Shown one piece after another: positions 57,976 to 64,000 of a stretch of DNA of 64,000 nucleotides. Under the pieces are notes generated by a model. That model worked only from the letters and a program-made list of their open reading frames with translations. It was not told where the DNA came from and searched no databases. Each line of letters begins with the position of its first letter. The stretch's first letter is position 1. A program made the translations under genes and the position numbers. Source of the DNA: Emmonsiellopsis sp. PD_33 (taxonomy: Eukaryota; Ascomycota; Eurotiomycetes; Onygenales; Ajellomycetaceae); contig JANTQF010000056.1 in the NCBI GenBank assembly GCA_032988165.1, positions 89,719 to 153,718 on the forward strand. Direction: 5' to 3'.

Positions 57976-59859
57976 CTACTCCTGCCACTCCCCCGAGAAC
58001 TTCTTAAGTCTAATAGACTGGATCCCAATGAACCCAGTGGCATCCTCGGGCGGGAAGTTCTCGAGCGAGTCCATGGACGCCTCCTCCTCGGAATAGAGCT
58101 TCGAGGTGCTGCTGGAGCGGCCGAGGACGTAGGCCTGGCCCTTGTAGCAGCTCAGGCGGACCTCGCCGTTGACGGTCTTTTGGCTGTAGAGGAGGGAGTT
58201 TTCGATGAAGGCGCGTTCGGGGGCGAAGTCTGTTGGGGATTTGTTAGGGGGTGGGATGCGATGGAGAGAATGGAGGGGTTAGGGTGGGTGGGGTTGGGGG
58301 TAATGTGATGGGGTGGGTTGACGTACAGAGGCCGTTATAGACTGGAGAAATGGTTAGTAGGGTAATTTAACAATGGAGGGGGTAGGTTATGATGATGACT
58401 TACGATAAGTGGTCCAGTTGTGTGTCACGAACTGCGGGTTCAATCATCAGCTGTCGTCTGGGGTGTTGTCAAGATACCGTTAGGGATGATGGAGGACTCA
58501 CCTGGTCTCGAAGAGATCTAACTTGGGCGTCGAGAACCAAACCTTCAAGGTCAAGATGGGCGAGACGGAGGATGGTCATGGCTGGGGACTGTGATTAAAT
58601 TTAGTTAGATGATATTCTATCGCCATGTCTTTCATTCTGCCTAAGGGACCTCGAAATGAACATACGTCGTAGCATCCACGGGACTTCAAGCCAATGAATC
58701 TGTTCTCAACAATGTCAATTCTTCCGATACCTATTTGCAGATACAACGTTAGTAATGCTCAATATACCTTGAAGAATGAAATTATCAAGTTTGCTAGGCT
58801 TGCTGTTCGGAACAAAGATCCCTATGATGAATTGGTACGTACCATGGATTCTTCCAATACGGTTGAGCTCCTTGAAAAGCTCTACGGAATCGGTGAAGGT
58901 CTTCTGTGGGGTGACGAGCTTGGTGGGAATACCCTCAGTGAAGCTGATCGTGATATCGGTAGGCTCATTGGGAGCCTTCTTAGGGTCATCAGTCATGGTC
59001 CACATGTCCTCTGGAGGGGTCTGATCGGGGTTCTCCAAAATGCCAGCTTCGTAGCTGCAGTGGGCGAGATTGGCATCCATGGACCATGGCTTCGCTTTCG
59101 TGGAGGTGACTGGGATGCCGGATTTGGCGGCGTAGTCGAGCAGATCGTTGCGGCCCTGGAATCTGTTGCAGAAGCTGCTCAATCTCCACGGGGCGATGAC
59201 CTTGATCGAGGGCTGGATGGCGTAGAAGGCGAGCTCGAAGCGGACCTGGTCGTTGCCCTTGCCTGTGCAGCCATGGCTCAAGTATTCGCAGCCTTCACGC
59301 TGAGCCGCGCGCATCATGGACCGGGCGATAACAGGGCGAGCGAGCGAGGTGCCGAGGAGGTAGCGTCCTTCATACTGTCGGGCCAAATCAGTCTCCATGC
59401 CCTAGACCCAGGCGGGGCATTGATTGAGCCTGCACGCACCTGAGCATTGCACTGCACAGCGCGGAAGCACAGCTCTTCGACAAACTCCTTCTGCAAGTCC
59501 TCGATGATCATCTTCTTGGCGCCAATTGCGAGGGCCTTCTTCTCCACCGCAGCCCAGTCCTCTTCCTGACCAACGTTGGCAAGGAAGCAAACAACTTCAT
59601 ATCCCTCGTCTATAGCGGTCGAATGATCAGTGCTTGAAGCGAGGCTACCAAGATTGGAGGGCCTTACCGAGCAGCCATTTCAGGATACAGCTCGTGTCGA
59701 GACCGCCTGTGCAAGAAAATCAGCAATTGACGCTCCAATCGACCTTCAGGCTCAAAGCTGACCACTGTAGGCCTAGATAGGCAGTGTTAGCGGGACATGC
59801 TGCAGTTGTCGCTGGCTGTGTGGGCAGGCACTTACTAAGCAAACTCTTCCCTTGGCCAT
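57976..59859 (-). CDS. ARG1: Argininosuccinate synthase
   Basis: Ten exons encode 407 residues: 59836-59859, 59763-59772, 59668-59706, 59440-59609, 59375 side exon 58843-59374, 58666-58730, 58502-58588, 58404-58431, 58327-58341 and 57976-58229. The enzyme joins citrulline and aspartate with ATP in arginine synthesis in the cytosol. The ATP-binding P-loop AYSGGLDTS is assembled from three exons, one of them only 10 nt. Further family blocks are CFLANVGQEEDWAAVEKKA, YLLGTSLARPVIAR, HGCTGKGNDQVRFE and RPSSSTSKLY-like sequence near the end. The total matches the family length. It is transcribed away from AGC1, and its upstream region has two TGACTCA-type sites, consistent with cross-pathway control. 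Confidence 0.95.
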
Positions 59860-59948
59860 GGCGTGTGGAGTGTGATGTGTAGTGTCAAAGAGACGGGATT
59901 GTTGTGAAGCTGGAGTAGCAATTGAACTGAATTGACGTTGATATACAA

Positions 59949-59955
59949 TGACTCA
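59949..59955. promoter_or_regulatory. Gcn4/CpcA-type site TGACTCA
   Basis: An exact TGACTCA lies about 90 bp upstream of the ARG1 start, the position expected for a CpcA/Gcn4 activation site on an arginine gene. Confidence 0.6.
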
Positions 59956-60072
59956 AGCCGCGAGCTCGCCCAAAGCGGGAAGAAGATTCTGGTGGGGGAG
60001 CTAGCAGAATGTGGGGTCACGTGAACCCGCCCGCCGCACGGGCCACCCACACGCTCGGCTATCTCTTGGCGC

Positions 60073-60079
60073 TGAGTCA
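60073..60079. promoter_or_regulatory. Gcn4/CpcA-type site TGAGTCA
   Basis: This exact reverse-orientation copy lies 118 bp further into the shared promoter, where it could serve either gene. Confidence 0.55.
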
Positions 60080-60881
60080 GCATCTCCGGGTTCGGCGCTT
60101 CTGACTTCACAATCTCAACGTCCCGCCCCGCATCAGAAGTCAACATCCCGAAATCCTCCAGCTCCCCAGGCCGTGTTGGGCTAGAGACGCGGGTGCACAT
60201 CCACCGCCGGGCGAAGATGGCCGCCCACCGCTCGGCCTATCCCATGCCGGCCTGTCCAACTGCCGGCGGAGCGTCCTCGGACTTGGCCCCGGAGCATGTT
60301 TAGCCGGGACTCGGGACGAATCAGGGGTAATATGCACAAAATCTCCACGCCTTGCCACAGCCCAGCCACAGCACGACTTCGCTAGCCTGCCCTTGTTCTG
60401 CTGCTCAAAGATCCGGTTCCGATCGGCTAAGTGCCTGGGCGGCATTCTGTGGTGTCCAGTGACCTCTTGCGAAAAAAAAAAAGGCTGTTCCAAAATTTTT
60501 GACACATTAAACTTCTTGCTCTCACCGACCATCTTGAGCCATACCTCGCACACCCACTCTCCGCAACGTCAGTCTTTTGTTTTTCTCCATACCTTTTCCC
60601 ACATTCACTTGTGCATATTGTTATGTCTATCTGCCAGTGATCGTTGTCTTTTCTTTGCTTTCTCGTTTTTGTTTCTGTTTTTGCCTTTTTCCCTCACTAG
60701 ATTGTTGCTAGCCGTTAGCTGCTTTCTTTGACCAGAGTAGCGGCTCTTCCGTCTTATTCTGGACACCTACCTGGTCTTTTTATGCTCTTATCTTAATCGC
60801 CAGATCGTCGAATTACGCTCGCTTGCCCGGATTTACTTTATTCGTGTTGTGTGTCATTGGCGTCTGTGTTGAGCTTTCATC

Positions 60882-63174
60882 ATGGCTGGCGCAACCAAGA
60901 CCGTCAAGGAGTCCATCGTTGGAACCCTCGCTCCCGAACCACCCCAACCAGTGACTACCCAGATCAAGTCGCATTTCCAACACCATGCCCGGACAGACAG
61001 TGAGACGGGCGAACACTACATGAACGAGGAGGACTTTATCAGTGCCATTGCCCCTATTCATGAAGACTACGTGAGTCATTCTGTGTTGCTGTTGCTTTCG
61101 TCATCCAGTCGTATGTACTGACAAGCTGCTATCTTGCCATACAGCACAAGATTAAACGCGAACAGTACGGTATCCTATTCCGAGTGGCCGATCGACGAAG
61201 AACCGGAAAGGTCAACCTCCACGACTGGGCCGCGTTCGAGAACCTGATTGCTAAACCTGACGCGGAGTACGAAATCGCCTTTCGCCTATTTGACGTCGAA
61301 GGGACCGGCACAATCAAATATGAGGCCTTTCAACAACTTTACAATCTTAACAAGGGAGACGGCACAATCCCCTTCGACTGGAATTCGGAATGGGCATCCC
61401 TGTATACCGGCCGGAAGAAGAAAAGACATGACATGACCTACCCGCAATTCGCACAGATGCTCCGCGGCCTGCAGGGCGAGAGGATACGTCAGGCATTCCA
61501 CCTGTTCGATAAAGATGGCGACGGATATATCGACCCTGAAGATTTCCAACGTATCATCCTAGAAACCGCCAAGCATAAGCTTTCCGATCACTTGCTGGAA
61601 AACTTGCCGTCGCTTTGCACCATTACTGCCGGTAGCAAGATCTCCTACGCCAACGTGCGCGCGTTCCAGAATATCATCCGGGAAATGGATATGATTGACT
61701 ACGTCATTCGGAGCGCTATCAGCAAGAGCGAAGATGGCAAGATCACTCGCTCTGATTTCCTTAATGAAGCTTCCCGTGTCAGCCGCTTCTCTCTCTTTAC
61801 CCCCATGGAGGCCGATATCCTTTTCCATTTCGCCGGTCTTGATGCGCCCTCCGGCAAGCTCTCGTTGGGTGATTTTGCCAAAGTTGTTGATGCGTCATGG
61901 CATACCACCACTGCGCTCGGCGGAGCTGCTATCGCTGGTGTTCAGCAAGCCACAGACAAGGCCGCGTCGAAATCGAAACAATACCTTCACAACGTTTTGG
62001 AGTCCGCACATCATTTTGGTCTTGGTAGCATTGCTGGTGCCTTTGGTGCGTTCATGGTGTATCCCATTGATCTAGTGAAGACTCGAATGCAGAACCAGCG
62101 AAGTGCTCGTGTGGGTGAGATGCTATACAACAACTCTTTGGACTGTGCGAGAAAGGTTGTTCGGAATGAGGGTGTGCTTGGATTGTATTCTGGTGTCCTG
62201 CCTCAACTGATTGGCGTGGCCCCTGAGAAGGCTATCAAGCTGACTGTGAATGACCTGGTTCGCGGAACATTTTCCGATAAGCAGTCTGGCAAGATTTGGT
62301 GGCCCTATGAGATTCTTGCGGGCGGTACGGCTGGAGCGTGCCAGGTGGTATGTTACATAGCCCCTTGTGTTGTGTCTCTATATGTCTTGCTAACATTATT
62401 ATTAGGTTTTCACAAATCCTCTGGAGATCGTGAAGATCCGCCTTCAAGTTCAAGGAGAAATCGCCAAGAGCGTCGAGAGTGCGCCACGCCGATCTGCTAT
62501 GTGGATCATCAAGAATCTGGGGTTGATGGGCTTGTATAAGGGCGCTAGTGCCTGTCTACTCCGTGATGGTAAGCTCATCTATTGTTTTATCCCCTTGGAT
62601 TCCTTTGATCAATCATTGTCTAACTGATATTCCAGTCCCATTCTCTGCCATCTACTTCCCCACCTATGCCCATCTCAAATCCGATTTCTTCGGCGAATCG
62701 CCAACGAAGAAACTCAGCGTCGTCCAGCTCCTCACCGCTGGTGCTATCGCTGGTATGCCCGCCGCCTACCTCACCACCCCCTGCGATGTCATCAAGACAC
62801 GTCTCCAAGTTGAGGCCCGCAAAGGCGAAACCAAGTACACCTCCCTCCGTCACTGCGCGACCACTATCATGAAGGAAGAAGGCTTCAAAGCTTTCTTCAA
62901 GGGTGGTCCAGCCCGTATCCTCCGCTCATCGCCACAGTTCGGTTTCACCCTGGCGGCCTATGAGGTTTTGCAGAACTGGTTGCCCATGCCAGGCACAACG
63001 CATGAGGAGATTACGCCCACCGGCCATGTGGAGCCGGGATTGGGCGGGCAGCAGGCGACGGCGCCCTTGCCCTATATCCGGTCAAGGAATGCGCTGAAGC
63101 TTATTCTTGATTTGGATGAGAATTTTGGGAGGATCAAGGTGCCAAAGGGGGCGAACCTGCCGGGACTTTCATAA
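60882..63174 (+). CDS. AGC1: Calcium-regulated mitochondrial aspartate/glutamate carrier
   Basis: Exons 60882-61070, 61145-62347, 62406-62568 and 62636-63174 encode 697 residues. The N-terminal half has EF-hands: a canonical loop at 185-196 (DKDGDGYIDPED) and a degenerate one at 113-124 (DVEGTGTIKYEA). The C-terminal half, about 350-635, has three mitochondrial-carrier repeats with PIDLVKTRMQ, PLEIVKIRLQ and PCDVIKTRLQ. This is the citrin/aralar architecture, and the length matches. The protein exchanges matrix aspartate for cytosolic glutamate across the inner membrane, supplying cytosolic aspartate and feeding the malate-aspartate shuttle. The divergent neighbour ARG1 uses that aspartate. 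Confidence 0.95.
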
Positions 63175-64000
63175 TTTTCGAGTCCTGTCCCTTGCGCGCC
63201 TAGTCCTTCGCGTGCTTGATATCTATTCTTCTTTAATAGCAAGCGTGTGTGTCAAAATTTTTTGTTCCTTTCCTTCGGAACTTATTAGTCATTTTATGTC
63301 CTTTCCGGTGTCGAGCCTCTCTTTTCGTGTACCAAAATGCAGATGCGATGGCGGATATCTGAATGCCCTTTTCTGTCTGCGTATCTTTCTTGCAGTACAC
63401 AACGACTCCTCCCCACCTTCTGCAGGAATCTTGTATGGGGCCGTTCGTCTCGACATCATCCCTAACATCATCTCTTCCGTCGTGTGTTCGAATACCCCAT
63501 TCACACGAAACTTTGGTTTTGGTCGCCTTTCCAGATCGCGGTTGAACGACTCGCAACGGTGCATGTGCCCAGCAGGATTATATGGGTGATCCAGTATATT
63601 CTTCGCACATGATACCTCCCGCCCACATTACGCCCCTTGTTCGTCTACTTCCGCATCAGCATTTAGACCTAGATTTCGGATTACGCTTCTTTGTTTCTCG
63701 CATTGCGTTCTTTCTGTCCGATATTGATTTTTTTTAAAACTCTTTTTAGTCGCATTTGCTCGCACAAATTCCCTATTTGTATTCCTTTTTTTTTTTTTTT
63801 TTTTTTTTTGGTTTTCTCATATCAGTAAAGGGGTGTGGGGGGAGAGGGTGGCCAGAGCCGTTTTGAACTGGAGGTGCGGGGGGTCATTAAAGAAGAACAA
63901 CAAGACAAAACTAAAGTACAAAACGTCATAAGTGTCCAAGCGCGGATCATTACTACGACATATCAGAGACAGCAACCACACATCAAAGCAGCACGAACCA
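63175..64000. other. 3' flank of AGC1
   Basis: It holds the AGC1 3' UTR and the start of the next spacer, with a T24 run at 63786-63809. No further gene is seen before the window ends. Confidence 0.6.
63786..63809. repeat. Poly-T run (24)
   Basis: A homopolymer of 24 T lies downstream of AGC1. Confidence 0.9.

Larger units (their letters stand above)
59860..60881. promoter_or_regulatory. Divergent ARG1/AGC1 promoter region
   Basis: About 1.02 kb separates the two start codons. It contains two exact Gcn4/CpcA-type heptamers (listed separately). The right half, from about 60545, is T/C-rich and is probably the AGC1 leader. Confidence 0.7.

Noticed and set aside
58694..59443. Plus-strand 249-codon frame
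   Set aside because: It lies antisense to ARG1 exon 5 and has no independent support.

Overview
The window is nuclear DNA of a filamentous ascomycete (Pezizomycotina). Introns are short (about 50-110 nt) with GTAAGT/GTATGT-like donors and CTAAC-type branch points, genes are monocistronic on both strands, and the gene set (CHR-family transporter, acetyl xylan esterase-like CE1 enzyme, fungal 7TM receptor, Nto1, Sdc1, Qri7) is typical of Eurotiomycetes. The very long gene-free stretches and the F-box/ankyrin genes make an onygenalean fungus my best guess, but genus cannot be fixed from the sequence alone. All exon models below were built by hand from splice signals and reading-frame continuity.

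Layout. 1-1.3 kb: 3' part of the large U2AF splicing factor (+). 2.2-4.1 kb: F-box/ankyrin protein (+). 4.8-5.8 kb: secreted acetyl xylan esterase-like enzyme (+). 5.8-9.5 kb: no gene. 9.5-11.3 kb: seven-transmembrane receptor with a Cys-rich ectodomain (-). 11.3-20.8 kb: 9.5 kb without a recognisable gene. 20.8-22.6 kb: CHR chromate-type transporter (+). 23.0-23.9 kb: ribosomal protein S13/uS15 (+). 24.4-27.1 kb: FAN1 nuclease (-), divergent from SDC1/DPY30 (+, 27.5-28.4 kb). 28.8 kb: intron-containing tRNA-Ile(UAU) (-). 31.2-32.3 kb: Tra2-like SR protein (-). 33.0-36.5 kb: Nto1-like PHD protein (-), divergent from a small conserved Gly/Arg-rich protein (+). 37.6-42.9 kb: gene-free, with a 99-N assembly gap flanked by a duplicated 127-bp sequence. 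42.9-43.7 kb: Myb/SANT protein (+). 44.2-45.7 kb: Qri7 (-). 46.8-47.2 kb: small protein with SILK and RVxF PP1-docking motifs (-). 48.2-57.1 kb: an accessory-looking block with an F-box-like protein, a PD-(D/E)XK-like protein overlapping it tail to tail, an F-box protein, and a tandem duplication of a small membrane/coiled-coil gene. 58.0-59.9 kb: ARG1 (-), divergent from 60.9-63.2 kb AGC1 (+).

Functional links. The strongest is the divergent ARG1/AGC1 pair. AGC1 is the calcium-regulated mitochondrial aspartate/glutamate carrier and ARG1 consumes cytosolic aspartate, the same partnership as citrin and ASS1 in mammals. Their shared 1-kb intergenic region carries two exact TGACTCA/TGAGTCA sites, the Gcn4/CpcA amino-acid-starvation element. 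SDC1 (COMPASS, H3K4 methylation) and Nto1 (NuA3-type, histone-tail reading) lie within 10 kb of each other but not as a pair. U2AF and the SR protein are both splicing factors.
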